Positions 1 to 8,305 of a stretch of 64,000 bases of DNA are shown piece by piece (the stretch's first letter is position 1; every line of letters begins with the position of its first letter). The position numbers were made by a program, and so were the translations under genes. The notes under the pieces were generated by a model. The model saw only the letters and a program-made list of their open reading frames with translations, did no database searches and had not been told where the DNA came from. The stretch comes from Mycobacterium sp. E1214. GTDB lineage: Bacteria; Actinomycetota; Actinomycetes; Mycobacteriales; Mycobacteriaceae. The stretch is taken from contig NZ_LZJC01000039.1 of NCBI RefSeq assembly GCF_001666755.1, positions 46,475 through 110,474 on the forward strand. Direction: 5' to 3'.

Positions 1-1
1 C

Positions 2-379
2 GGCGAGAACCTGGCGGCGGCGCCGGTGGAGCGGATTCTGCAACGGCTGCCGGCGATCGCGCAGGTCGCCGTCTACGCGGTCCGCGACGAGCGGGTGGGG
101 GACCAGGTGATGGCGGCCGTGGTGTTGCGGGACGGCGCCGCGCTGCAGCCGGCCGACTTCGAGCGCTTCTTGAACGCCCAACCCGATCTGTCGCCCAAGG
201 CGTGGCCGCGCTACGTGCGGATCAACTCCCAGCTGCCGACCACCGCCACCAACAAGATCCTCAAGCGCGCGCTGATCGCCGCGGGCGTCACCGCGCAGGG
301 TGGCGTGCTGTGGAGTCGCGCGCCGCGGGCCACCGCGTACGCCGTGGTGCCCGACGGCGCCGTCGCGGCGACACCCTGA
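2..379 (+). CDS. Acyl-CoA synthetase (FadD-type), C-terminal fragment at window edge
   Basis: This is the last 125 codons of an ANL-superfamily fatty acyl-CoA/AMP ligase; the gene starts outside the window. The visible part opens with GENLAAAPVE, the hinge sequence that follows the adenylation core in FadD17/FadD6-type very-long-chain ligases. It continues through the small C-terminal lid and keeps the conserved lysine region TATNKILKR, which closes the adenylation site. The tail is Ala/Pro-rich. The family activates fatty acids to acyl-CoA through an acyl-AMP intermediate. The next gene is convergent and begins 6 nt beyond the stop. The exact FadD subfamily cannot be settled from this fragment. 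Confidence 0.85.
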   Translation, partial: GENLAAAPVERILQRLPAIAQVAVYAVRDERVGDQVMAAVVLRDGAALQPADFERFLNAQPDLSPKAWPRYVRINSQLPTTATNKILKRALIAAGVTAQGGVLWSRAPRATAYAVVPDGAVAATP

Positions 380-384
380 CCGCG

Positions 385-1236
385 TCAGCCCGCCTCGGCG
401 GGCTGCGGCGCCTCGCCGAACCGCGCCAGCACCAGCGTCGCCGCCACCGCCACGGTGAAGCCGACGATCACCAGCCAGCCCAGGCCGTCGCGGGCCCGGT
501 CGCCGAGCCACACCACCCCAACGAATGCCGGAGCCAGCGTCTCGCCCACCACCATGCCGGCGACGGCCGTCGTCACCGAGCCGCGGTGCAGGGCCGAGGT
601 GAGCAGCAGAAAGCCCGCGGCCCCACCCGCGGCGGCGGCATACAGGGCGGGGTTGGCGTAGAAGGAGGCTTTGGTGGGATCGAGCGCATCGATCAGGCGC
701 ACCCCGACCTCGATGACCCCGAAACCGCTGCCGGAGGCCAATCCCAGCGCCAGCGCGCGGGGCCGGTCGGGCAGCCGACCCGCGACGGCCCCGCCGACGA
801 AGAGGACGGCCACCACACCCAGCAGCGCCCAACCCAGGCCGGCCGGCGCGTGCCGGAAGTGTCCGGGACCGGCCGCCACGGCCAGCACGACCAGGCTCGC
901 GCAGACGACGGCCACGGCCGTCCATTCGGCGCGCGACAGCCGCGCCGACAGCACCCACGCCGAGACGATGCCGGTGACGGCGATCGACGCGGCCAGCGCG
1001 GCCGCCACCACGTAGATCGGCACCAGCCGCAGCGCGGCGACCTGCAGGACGAAGCCCGCACCGTCGAGGCCCACGCCCACGAGGTAGCGCCATTGCCGGG
1101 CCGCTCGCAACAGCAGGACCGCGTCGACGCCCGACCCGCTGCCGGCCTCGACCGAACGGGTCGCCGCCGCCTGCAGCACCGACGCGGCGCCGTAACAGAT
1201 CGAACAGCCGAGGGCCAAGAGGAAGCCGATCAACAC
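385..1236 (-). CDS. DMT/EamA-type multi-spanning permease
   Basis: A 283-residue, very hydrophobic protein made of repeated helices separated by short basic loops. This fits the drug/metabolite transporter (EamA-like) fold of about ten transmembrane segments. I chose the GTG at 1236 (VLIGFLLALG) because the first helix begins there; the longer reading frame upstream adds about 86 residues of low-complexity, non-membrane sequence. The family exports or imports small metabolites, and the substrate cannot be inferred. It is convergent with the acyl-CoA synthetase fragment and divergent from the ferredoxin reductase, from which it is separated by about 275 bp. Confidence 0.75.
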   Translation of the reverse strand: MLIGFLLALGCSICYGAASVLQAAATRSVEAGSGSGVDAVLLLRAARQWRYLVGVGLDGAGFVLQVAALRLVPIYVVAAALAASIAVTGIVSAWVLSARLSRAEWTAVAVVCASLVVLAVAAGPGHFRHAPAGLGWALLGVVAVLFVGGAVAGRLPDRPRALALGLASGSGFGVIEVGVRLIDALDPTKASFYANPALYAAAAGGAAGFLLLTSALHRGSVTTAVAGMVVGETLAPAFVGVVWLGDRARDGLGWLVIVGFTVAVAATLVLARFGEAPQPAEAG

Positions 1237-1469
1237 AGTGCAAACCCTAGGCGCCGGATCGGCCGCGCGTGCCCCGCCCGGTTCTCGGCTGAGAAACCGC
1301 TGAACATACGTTTGGGCACCGCCCCTGCGGGCTACGTCACAGTTACGCCCGCGTACGATCTTGCCCACATTCGGCCCCAGCCCCGTTGCACTCGTGCCTA
1401 GTGAACGCATAGGGCTTCTTTGCTGCGTCATTAGCGACTCGAATAGCATTGAACAACAACAAAATTCGC

Positions 1470-1502
1470 TATTGTGTTTAGTTTCGGTGTACATCTGTGT
1501 AC
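1470..1502 (+). promoter_or_regulatory. Probable promoter and operator of the reductase/desaturase operon
   Basis: In a locally AT-rich stretch, a TATTGT hexamer (1470-1475) matches a mycobacterial -10 box, with TTGAAC (1449-1454) as a weak -35. About 14 nt downstream lies a perfect inverted repeat, GTACA (1489-1493) and TGTAC (1498-1502), with a 4-nt spacer. It falls between the presumed start site and the ATG at 1512, where a repressor would block transcription. The regulator is not identified. Confidence 0.45.
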
Positions 1503-1511
1503 TCTGACTGC

Positions 1512-2609
1512 ATGGCGGAACGGGGAGCAGAGCCGCATGTCCCGTGGGGGCGACGGCTATTTCTGCGGGCGGTGCGGCGGTTGTTCAGCCCGCTCGAGCC
1601 GGACGACTACCTGGAGATGATCAACCCGCTGTGGACCACCAAGGAGCTGCGCGGAAAGGTCGAGCGGGTCGAGCCGCAGGGTTCGGACGCGGCCAGCGTC
1701 CTGATCCGGCCCGGATATGAGTGGCCGGGCCACAAGCCGGGCCAGTACGTGCGCCTCGGTGTCGTCATCGATGGCGTCTACCACTGGCGCGCCTATTCGC
1801 TGACCTCGGACCCCGAGCCTGCGGACGGCCTGATCAGCGTGACGCCCAAGAAGGTCGACAACGGTGTGGTATCGCCGTACCTCGTGCAGCGCATCCAGCC
1901 CGGCGACCTGGTGCGGCTCAGCGAGATCGAGGGCGTGTTCACGCTGCCCGAGCCGGTGCCGGCGAAAATGCTGTTCATCAGCGCCGGTAGCGGCATCACG
2001 CCGATCATCAGCATGCTGCGCAGCCTGGATCACCGCGGCGAGATGCGCGACGTGGTGGTCATCCACTCGGCGCGGACCCGCGAGCAGGTGATGTTCCTGG
2101 AGGCCCTCGAGGAACTCGACGCCCGCCACGACGGGCTGCGCTTCGACTTGCGGTTGACCTCCGACCGGGGCCGACTGAAGCCGGAGAACCTCGACGAGGT
2201 GTGCCCCGACTGGCGGGAGCGGGAGGCGTTCTGCTCCGGACCGGAGGAGATGCTCGACGCGCTGATCGAACACTGGGAGCACAACGGCGACCGCGACCGC
2301 CTGCATTTCGAGCGCTTCCAGCCCAAGATCGGCGGCGACGCCAACGCCGGCGAGGGCGGCGAGGTGAACTTCCTCGACAGCGACAAAAAGGTCGAATGCG
2401 ACGGCGGCACATCGATTTTGGAGGCCGGTGAGAACGCGGGCCTCAATCTCGCCTACGGCTGCCGGATCGGCATCTGCCATACCTGTGTCGGCACCCTGAA
2501 GTCCGGCAGGCTGCGGGACCTGCGTTCGGGCGACGTGACCGAACCGACCGGACAGGACGTCCGCATCTGCATCAACACCGCCGAAGGCGACGTCGAACTC
2601 GAACTGTAG
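1512..2609 (+). CDS. Ferredoxin/oxidoreductase for fatty-acid desaturase (Rv3230c-like)
   Basis: A 365-residue flavodoxin-reductase-type electron donor with an FAD domain, an NAD(P) domain and a C-terminal plant-type [2Fe-2S] ferredoxin. The FAD-binding RAYSLTSDP lies near residue 93 and the nucleotide-binding GSGITPIISML near 158. A CSGPEEM motif lies near 240. The cluster cysteines are in YGCRIGICHTC (about 316-324) plus a final RIC near 353. In M. tuberculosis, Rv3230c delivers NADPH electrons to the stearoyl-CoA desaturase DesA3, and here a DesA3-like gene follows by 17 bp, so the same partnership is inferred. The ATG at 1512 is preferred over an in-frame GTG at 1497 because that GTG lies inside the inverted repeat. 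Confidence 0.9.
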   Translation: MAERGAEPHVPWGRRLFLRAVRRLFSPLEPDDYLEMINPLWTTKELRGKVERVEPQGSDAASVLIRPGYEWPGHKPGQYVRLGVVIDGVYHWRAYSLTSDPEPADGLISVTPKKVDNGVVSPYLVQRIQPGDLVRLSEIEGVFTLPEPVPAKMLFISAGSGITPIISMLRSLDHRGEMRDVVVIHSARTREQVMFLEALEELDARHDGLRFDLRLTSDRGRLKPENLDEVCPDWREREAFCSGPEEMLDALIEHWEHNGDRDRLHFERFQPKIGGDANAGEGGEVNFLDSDKKVECDGGTSILEAGENAGLNLAYGCRIGICHTCVGTLKSGRLRDLRSGDVTEPTGQDVRICINTAEGDVELEL

Positions 2610-2626
2610 AAGGAAAGGAGCGGCAC

Positions 2627-4039
2627 ATGACCAGCGCCGTGAAGAAGTCGACGCGGGGCGACAGCCCACTGTCCCGCCTCACCGAGCAAGAAATCGAGAA
2701 GCTGGGCAAGGAGCTGGACGCGATCCACGACGAGGTGTTCGCCGACCTCGGCGAGCGGGATCGCCGCTACATCAAGACCGTCATCTCCACCCAGCGCCAA
2801 ATCGTGGTCGTAGGTCGGGTGTTGCTCCTGGCGTCGCGGTCCAAGACCGCGTGGGCGCTGGGCACCGCCTGCCTCGGCATGGCGAAGATCCTGGAGAACA
2901 TGGAGATCGGCCACAACGTCATGCACGGCCAGTGGGATTGGATGAACGACCCGGACATCCACTCCTCGGTGTGGGATTGGGACACCGCGTCGACCGCCGA
3001 ATCCTGGAAGCACTCGCACAACTACATCCACCACACCTACACCAACATCCTGGGCAAGGATAAGGACCTCGGCTACGAGATCATGCGGATCGATCCCGCC
3101 CAGAAGTGGGCGCCGCGCTATCTCTTCCAGCCGATCTACAACCTGCTCCTGACGTTGCTCTTCGAGTGGGGCGTGGCGGTCCACGACATGGACATCGACG
3201 CCATCCGCAAGCGGGAGAAGCCCTGGTCGGAGGTGCGCAAGGATCTGCGGGGCATCGGCGTCAAGGCCCGCGCGCAGATCTATAAGGACTACCTGGGTTG
3301 GCCCGCCATCAGCGCGGGCGCGTTCGCCCTCACCCAGCTGGCCCTGCGCGGCCGCATCGACCAGCCGGCCGAGTCCCGCCTGGCCCGGCGGCTGCGCCGG
3401 GTGTCGAACAAGGGACGCGCCCGCACGGTCGCCGACTTCCTCGACAAGACCATGCCCGGCGTGGAAAGCACTTACCTGCGCACGCTCGGCGCGGACGCCG
3501 TCGCCAACCTGATCCGCAACATCTGGGCGCACGCCATCATCTTCTGCGGCCACTTCCCGGACCAGACCTACACCTTCACCCAGGAGGAGGTCGAGGACGA
3601 GACCCGCGGCGGCTGGTACGTGCGGCAGCTGCTCGGCGCCGCGAACATCGACGGCAGCCCGCTGTTCCACGTCATCAGTGGCAATCTCGGATACCAGGTC
3701 GAGCACCACCTGTACCCCGACATGCCCAGCAGCCGCTATTCGGAGATCGCCCCCAAGATCAAGGACATCTGCGAACGCTACGAGCTGCCCTACAACTCGG
3801 GCCGCTTCGGCAAGCAATGGCTCATGGTGCACCGCAGCATCTTTCGGCTGGCGTTCCCCGGCGGCAAGCCCCGGCCGAAGCCGGGACCGTACCGCAGCCC
3901 GGGCGCCCAGCCCGTCGCGGAACGCCCCAGCGAGGGCACCCGCTTCCGCGACCGAGTGCCGGCCGAGCACCCGGCGGCCGGGCCCGAACACGGCTCCGGC
4001 GGCGTCGAGGTGCAGCCACCGCCGCGCGGCAAGGACTGA
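2627..4039 (+). CDS. DesA3-like membrane acyl-CoA desaturase
   Basis: A 470-residue membrane fatty-acid desaturase with the three di-iron histidine boxes: HNVMHGQ (about 96), HNYIHHTY (about 131) and VEHHLYPD (about 358). Around the first box it is very close to DesA3 (Rv3229c), the mycobacterial delta-9 stearoyl-CoA desaturase, including ENMEIGHNVMHGQWDW. It is longer than DesA3 because of an insert near residues 245-275 and a Pro-rich tail of about 50 residues. It would introduce a double bond into acyl-CoA at the membrane, using electrons from the reductase encoded just upstream. An AGGAAAGGAG Shine-Dalgarno precedes the ATG. A desaturase paralog with a different chain-length preference is possible. 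Confidence 0.9.
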   Translation: MTSAVKKSTRGDSPLSRLTEQEIEKLGKELDAIHDEVFADLGERDRRYIKTVISTQRQIVVVGRVLLLASRSKTAWALGTACLGMAKILENMEIGHNVMHGQWDWMNDPDIHSSVWDWDTASTAESWKHSHNYIHHTYTNILGKDKDLGYEIMRIDPAQKWAPRYLFQPIYNLLLTLLFEWGVAVHDMDIDAIRKREKPWSEVRKDLRGIGVKARAQIYKDYLGWPAISAGAFALTQLALRGRIDQPAESRLARRLRRVSNKGRARTVADFLDKTMPGVESTYLRTLGADAVANLIRNIWAHAIIFCGHFPDQTYTFTQEEVEDETRGGWYVRQLLGAANIDGSPLFHVISGNLGYQVEHHLYPDMPSSRYSEIAPKIKDICERYELPYNSGRFGKQWLMVHRSIFRLAFPGGKPRPKPGPYRSPGAQPVAERPSEGTRFRDRVPAEHPAAGPEHGSGGVEVQPPPRGKD

Positions 4040-4064
4040 CGCCCACGCATTCGCGGTGGGCCAC

Positions 4065-4070
4065 TAGCCT
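4065..4070 (+). promoter_or_regulatory. -10 box of a leaderless transcript
   Basis: TAGCCT lies 7 nt before the GTG at 4078, the spacing expected when transcription starts on the first base of the start codon. No Shine-Dalgarno is visible. Confidence 0.5.
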
Positions 4071-4077
4071 GTTGCGG

Positions 4078-4242
4078 GTGAGCGGCATCGACGACGCGGC
4101 GTTGCGCGAGCGCATCCGGCGCGACATGAGCGACTTCGGGCTGCCGCCGGCGGCCGTGGCGCGGGCCATCGCCTTCGCCATCGAGCAACCCGACGACGTC
4201 GAGATCGGGGACATCACCATCCGCCCGACCGTCCAGGGCTAG
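4078..4242 (+). pseudogene. Short-chain dehydrogenase C-terminal remnant (54 codons)
   Basis: The 54 codons read as the last helix and strand of a classical SDR: LPPAAVARAIAFAIEQP, then DVEIGDITIRPTVQG. This is the usual C-terminal signature of YdfG-like SDRs (P-x-x-V-A-R-A-x-x-F-A-x-x-Q-P, then R-P-T-x-Q). The Rossmann core and catalytic Tyr-x3-Lys are absent, and nothing SDR-like is readable upstream because the desaturase gene ends only 38 bp away. It retains a GTG, an intact frame and a leaderless-type -10 box, so it may still be expressed as a small protein. I call it a remnant because the family needs its N-terminal domain to bind NAD(P). Confidence 0.6.
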
Positions 4243-4295
4243 CACCCGGACGCGGTGGTCATCGGGATGGCTGATCGAGCGCATCGGCGATCCCG

Positions 4296-5702
4296 ATGGC
4301 GAGGCCTGAACCGGTTGCCGCGATGCGTCGTGGATCATCATCGATGATGGACCGCTCCGGGAAATCCGACACCGAGCCGACGGGCGATCGCGGCGGCTAC
4401 GGGTTTCCGGCGCGGCTGTGGCGTCTGCTGGACCAGCATCCGCCGCCGGGCGTCCGACTGGCGCAGCGCTTCCGCAGCCCCTTGCGCGGGCCGTGGCTGA
4501 CCTCGGTTTTCGGCGCGACCCTGCTGGTGGCGCTGCCCGTCGTCATCCTCACCGGGTTGCTCTCCTACATCGCCTACGGGCCGCGGCTCGGCCAGGCCAT
4601 CCCCGCCGATGTCGGGTGGCTCAAGCTGCCGACGTTCGACTGGCCCACCCGCCCGGCGTGGCTGTACCGCCTGACCCAGGGCGTGCACGTCGGCCTCGGC
4701 CTGATCCTGATCCCGGTGGTGCTGGCCAAGCTGTGGTCGGTGCTGCCCAAGCTCTTCGTCTGGCCACCGGTGCGGTCCATCGCCCAACTGCTGGAGCGGC
4801 TTTCGCTGCTGACGCTGGTGGGCGGCATCTTGTTCGAGATCGTCACCGGGGTGCTCAACATCCAGTACGACTACATCTTCGGGTTCAGCTTCTACACGGC
4901 CCACTACTTCGGTGCCTGGGTGTTCATCGCCGGGTTCCTCGTGCACATCGCGCTCAAGATCCCCCGCATGTGGGACGGGCTGCGGTCGCTGGCGCTGCGC
5001 GACGTGCTCCGCGCCGGGCCGGGCGACACCCGACCGCAGCCCTGGGAGCCCGACGGCCTGGTGGCGCAGCACCCCGGACCCGCAACGATCAGCCGCCGCG
5101 GCGCGCTCGCGCTGGTGGGCGGGGGTGCGGTCTTCGTCGCGGTCATCACCGCGGGCCAAACCCTCGGCGGTTACGCCCGCGAGGCCGCGTTGTTGTTGCC
5201 GCGCGGGCGCGGCCGGGGGGACGCGACCGATGATTTCCCGGTCAACCGGACCGCGGCGGCGGCCGGCATCAACCCCGCGTGGACCGGCGATCGTTGGCGC
5301 CTCGCCCTCAGCGGGGGCCGCCGCGGGGTGGTCCTGGACCGTGCCGCGCTGCTCGCGATGCCCCAGCACACGGCGGTCCTGCCGATCGCCTGCGTCGAGG
5401 GCTGGTCGACCACCCAAACGTGGAGCGGCGTCCGACTCGCCGACCTGGCCCGCCTGGCGGGCGTCCCCGCGCCGCGGTCCGCGCGCGTGTCGTCGCTGGA
5501 GCGCGGCGGCGCGTTCGCGAGCGCGGCCCTGCAGGGCAACCAGGTGCTGCACCCGGACGCGTTGTTGGCGTTGCGGGTCAACGGCGCCGACCTGTCAGCT
5601 GATCACGGCTTCCCCGCCCGCATCATCGTGCCGGCGCTGCCGGGGGTGCACAACACCAAATGGGTGGCGGCGATCGACTTCCGGGCCGGCGGCGATGCCT
5701 AG
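4296..5702 (+). CDS. Membrane-anchored molybdopterin-dependent oxidoreductase with cytochrome b-like domain
   Basis: A protein of about 468 residues with two parts. The N-terminal half has four to five membrane helices with spaced histidines (LTQGVHVGLG, FYTAHYFGAW, FLVHIALKI), consistent with a di-haem cytochrome b561-like anchor. A further helix near residues 270-290 leads into a sulfite-oxidase-fold molybdopterin domain, recognised by IACVEGWSTTQTWSGV, whose Cys is the expected Mo ligand, and by PGVHNTKWV near the end. It probably passes electrons between an extracytoplasmic Mo centre and the membrane quinone pool; the substrate is unknown. ATGs at 4323, 4344 and 4347 are also possible starts, and I see no decisive ribosome site. 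The next gene overlaps its end by 8 bp. Confidence 0.8.
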   Translation: MARPEPVAAMRRGSSSMMDRSGKSDTEPTGDRGGYGFPARLWRLLDQHPPPGVRLAQRFRSPLRGPWLTSVFGATLLVALPVVILTGLLSYIAYGPRLGQAIPADVGWLKLPTFDWPTRPAWLYRLTQGVHVGLGLILIPVVLAKLWSVLPKLFVWPPVRSIAQLLERLSLLTLVGGILFEIVTGVLNIQYDYIFGFSFYTAHYFGAWVFIAGFLVHIALKIPRMWDGLRSLALRDVLRAGPGDTRPQPWEPDGLVAQHPGPATISRRGALALVGGGAVFVAVITAGQTLGGYAREAALLLPRGRGRGDATDDFPVNRTAAAAGINPAWTGDRWRLALSGGRRGVVLDRAALLAMPQHTAVLPIACVEGWSTTQTWSGVRLADLARLAGVPAPRSARVSSLERGGAFASAALQGNQVLHPDALLALRVNGADLSADHGFPARIIVPALPGVHNTKWVAAIDFRAGGDA

Positions 5703-6207
5703 CCCGCTGACCCGCTTCGCCCGGCTCTACGGGGCGCACCCGCTGCACCTGCTGACCGCGCTCAGCGGGTTGGCGTTGCTCGGCTACGTCGTGGTTACCG
5801 TCCAGCCGGCGACGCTGTGGAACCCGCACGTGTGGTGGCAGTCGATCGTGGTGTGGTTCGCCGCGGCCGTGGTCGCCCACGATCTGGTGTTGTTCCCTGC
5901 CTATGCGCTCGCCGACCGGCTGCTGCCGCGTCCGCGTGCCGCGCCGGCGGGCGGCCCTGCGCCCCGTGTGCCGGTGCTGAACCACCTGCGGGTACCCGCG
6001 CTGGGCGCGGGGCTGACGCTCCTGGTGTTCCTGCCCGGCATCATCGGCCAGGGAGCCGGCACGTATCGGGCCGCGACCGGGCACACCCAGGACCCGTTCC
6101 TGGGTCGCTGGTTGTTGCTGACCGCGGCGATGTTCGGGCTCAGCGCCGCGATGTACGCAATCCGCGTGGCGGTCGCGGCCTTCGCCGCCCGCCGCACCGG
6201 GCTTTGA
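5695..6207 (+). CDS. Four-helix membrane protein coupled to the molybdo-oxidoreductase
   Basis: A 170-residue protein with four hydrophobic segments (about 18-38, 46-70, 98-118, 140-160) and a Pro/Ala linker between the second and third. The ATG lies inside the last codons of the preceding oxidoreductase gene, so the two are translationally coupled. It probably acts as an accessory membrane subunit. I do not recognise a named family, and no haem-binding motif is convincing. Confidence 0.75.
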   Translation: MPSPLTRFARLYGAHPLHLLTALSGLALLGYVVVTVQPATLWNPHVWWQSIVVWFAAAVVAHDLVLFPAYALADRLLPRPRAAPAGGPAPRVPVLNHLRVPALGAGLTLLVFLPGIIGQGAGTYRAATGHTQDPFLGRWLLLTAAMFGLSAAMYAIRVAVAAFAARRTGL

Positions 6208-6272
6208 CGGCTGTGTTAAATGTGCGCCGATTCACCGCAGGGTTGCGGCCACGCTGCTGAGCAGTCCCTACC

Positions 6273-6599
6273 ATGGAGTTCATGACTAGCCGGACAACCC
6301 GAAAGGCGGCCGCGGTGGCCGCATCCGTGGCGGCGCTGGTCCTGGCGGGGGGATGGTCACTCGACGAGGCCGTGGCGGCTCGACCGCTCGTCGCCGCTTC
6401 GGCGGGAGCGACGCCCGCGCCGCCGGCGCCCCCGAGCCCGGGCGGCGCGCTGCCCGTGCGGCCCGCTGGCGGCGGCGGCTGCATCATCGGCTTGAACTGC
6501 GGATGCACGCGCAACTGCCACCAGCCGCGTCCGCACCCGCCGAACGACGCCGGCCAGCCGCCGCGCAGCGCGCCCGCCCCCGATCCGCAGAACCCCTAG
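6273..6599 (+). CDS. Small secreted proline- and cysteine-rich protein
   Basis: A 108-residue predicted export product. A basic N-terminus (TSRTTRK) leads into the hydrophobic segment AAAVAASVAALVLAGG, then a likely signal peptidase site near AVAARP. The mature part is Ala/Pro-rich, with a tight four-cysteine cluster CIIGLNCGCTRNC and a Pro/Asn-rich end. The cysteine spacing (5, 1, 3) could form two disulfides or bind metal. The ATG at 6282 is an alternative start because GGAG sits just upstream of it. It may be a separate unit from the membrane gene 65 bp upstream. No family is recognised. Confidence 0.7.
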   Translation: MEFMTSRTTRKAAAVAASVAALVLAGGWSLDEAVAARPLVAASAGATPAPPAPPSPGGALPVRPAGGGGCIIGLNCGCTRNCHQPRPHPPNDAGQPPRSAPAPDPQNP

Positions 6600-6673
6600 C
6601 CGGGCCGGGCCCAACCTCCCGCGCCTTTTCCGGGCGGGCGTGCGAGTACGCCGATTTCGCCCGCCCGGCGTCC

Positions 6674-6679
6674 TATCAT
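6674..6679 (+). promoter_or_regulatory. -10 box of a leaderless transcript
   Basis: TATCAT ends 6 nt before the ATG at 6686, so the start codon would be the first transcribed triplet. There is no Shine-Dalgarno, which also supports choosing this ATG over upstream in-frame codons. Confidence 0.6.
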
Positions 6680-6685
6680 GTGGGC

Positions 6686-8305
6686 ATGAGCGCCGGTGGG
6701 CTGACCGCGGGCTCGCCGGCCTTCTCCGACGAGGACGTCGCCCGCTTCCGCGCCGCGGGGTGGTGGAGTGACGCGACGCTCTCCGATGCGGTGCACCGCA
6801 ACGCCGAAGTGTCTCCGCAGCGCCCCGCGTACGTCGACCATCCCGCCCACTCGCTGACCTGGCTCGAATTTGACCGCGCCGCAACGTCGTTGGCGGAGCA
6901 ATTGGCGGGGCTCGGTGTCCGCCGCGGTGACCGGGTGGCGGTATGGCACGGCGACGCAGCGGCCATTCATGCGCTGTTCGTCGCCGTCGAGCGGTGCGGT
7001 GCGGTGGTCGTCGGCGTCGGCGCGCGGGCCGGCACCCGCGAAGTGGGCGCCATCCTGCGGGGATCGCGGCCCGCGCTGCTGATCAGCGATCCCGCGCGCC
7101 GCGACGCGGCCGCGGCCGCGGCCGGCGACGACGGGCCGCGGCCGCTGGTGCTGCACCGCGACGGCGCGGGGTTGCGGCTGAGCGTCGAGGCGCGGCCCGC
7201 GGCAGTGCGCGGCGCGGCGCGGTTGGGGCCCGACGACGTCTTCCTCATCAATTCCACCTCCGGCACCACCGGGTTGCCGAAATGCGTCGTACACACCCAG
7301 AACCGTTGGTATTACTTCCACCAAAAGGCCGTCGCCAACGGCGAGTTGACGTCCGACGACGTGTTCCTGCCCGTCATCCCCACGCCCTTCGGCTTCGGCA
7401 TCTGGACCAGCCACACCACCCCGATCCACCTCGGTGCCACCGCCGTGCTGTTGGAGCGGTTCGGCACGCGCGCCGCGTGCGAGGCCATCGCCGAACACAA
7501 GGTGAGCGTGTTGTGTTGTGTGAGCACCCAATTGACGATGTTGATGGCCGATCCCGCCACGCGGGACTTCGACCTCAGCTCGCTGCGGGTGGTGTTCACC
7601 GGCGGCGAGGCCCTGCCGTACCGGCCGGCCGCCGAGTTCGAAGAGCTTACCGGTTCGACCATCTTGCAGTTCTACGGTTCCAACGAGACCGGGATGCTCA
7701 GCGCGACCACCGTGACCGATCCGCGCGATCGCCGGTTGCGCACCGGCGGGCGGATCGTCCCCGAGATGGCGGTGCGGCTCTTCGAGGGGGAGCGCGACGT
7801 CACGGACACGGGCCGGGGGCAGCCGGCGTGCCGCGGTCCGGCGACCAGCCTCGGGTATCTCGGCGGCGCCGACCACGACAAGTTGTTCACCCGGGATGGG
7901 TGGATGCGCATGGGCGATCTGTGCGAGATCGACGCCGAGGGCTACCTGCGCGTCACCGGGCGCACCTCGGACTTCATCGTGCGGGGCGGCAAGAACATCA
8001 GCGCGTCCGAGGTGGAAGACGCCGTCATGACGCATCCCGACGTCGCACTCGCGGCGGCGGTCGCGATGCCCGACCCGGTCTTCGGCGAAAGGGTGTGTCT
8101 GTACGCCGAACTCGTGGACGGCCGCCGGCTCGAGCTGCCCGGTCTCGTGAAACACCTGTTGGCTCTGGGTGTTTCGAAGGAACTGCTGCCGGAACGGCTG
8201 GTGGTGCTTGACGAACTGCCCCGGTCATCCGGTGGCAAGATCGCCAAAGGTGTTCTGCGGGAAGATGTTCGGTCCAGGGCGGAGGGTAGTGATGAGCGCT
8301 CGTGA
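6686..8305 (+). CDS. AMP-dependent acyl/aryl-CoA synthetase
   Basis: A 539-residue ANL-superfamily ligase with the P-loop-like STSGTTGLPK near 186, FYGSNETG in the adenine-binding region, the hinge segment GRTSDFIVRGGKNIS near 425-435, and the catalytic lysine in GGKIAKG near 516. It would adenylate a carboxylic acid and transfer it to CoA. The spacing resembles medium-chain or aromatic acid ligases such as benzoate- or 2,3-dihydroxybenzoate-type enzymes more than long-chain FadDs, but the substrate is not assignable. The start follows a leaderless-type -10 box. The aldolase gene begins inside its last codons (14-bp overlap), indicating one operon and possibly one pathway. Confidence 0.88.
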   Translation: MSAGGLTAGSPAFSDEDVARFRAAGWWSDATLSDAVHRNAEVSPQRPAYVDHPAHSLTWLEFDRAATSLAEQLAGLGVRRGDRVAVWHGDAAAIHALFVAVERCGAVVVGVGARAGTREVGAILRGSRPALLISDPARRDAAAAAAGDDGPRPLVLHRDGAGLRLSVEARPAAVRGAARLGPDDVFLINSTSGTTGLPKCVVHTQNRWYYFHQKAVANGELTSDDVFLPVIPTPFGFGIWTSHTTPIHLGATAVLLERFGTRAACEAIAEHKVSVLCCVSTQLTMLMADPATRDFDLSSLRVVFTGGEALPYRPAAEFEELTGSTILQFYGSNETGMLSATTVTDPRDRRLRTGGRIVPEMAVRLFEGERDVTDTGRGQPACRGPATSLGYLGGADHDKLFTRDGWMRMGDLCEIDAEGYLRVTGRTSDFIVRGGKNISASEVEDAVMTHPDVALAAAVAMPDPVFGERVCLYAELVDGRRLELPGLVKHLLALGVSKELLPERLVVLDELPRSSGGKIAKGVLREDVRSRAEGSDERS

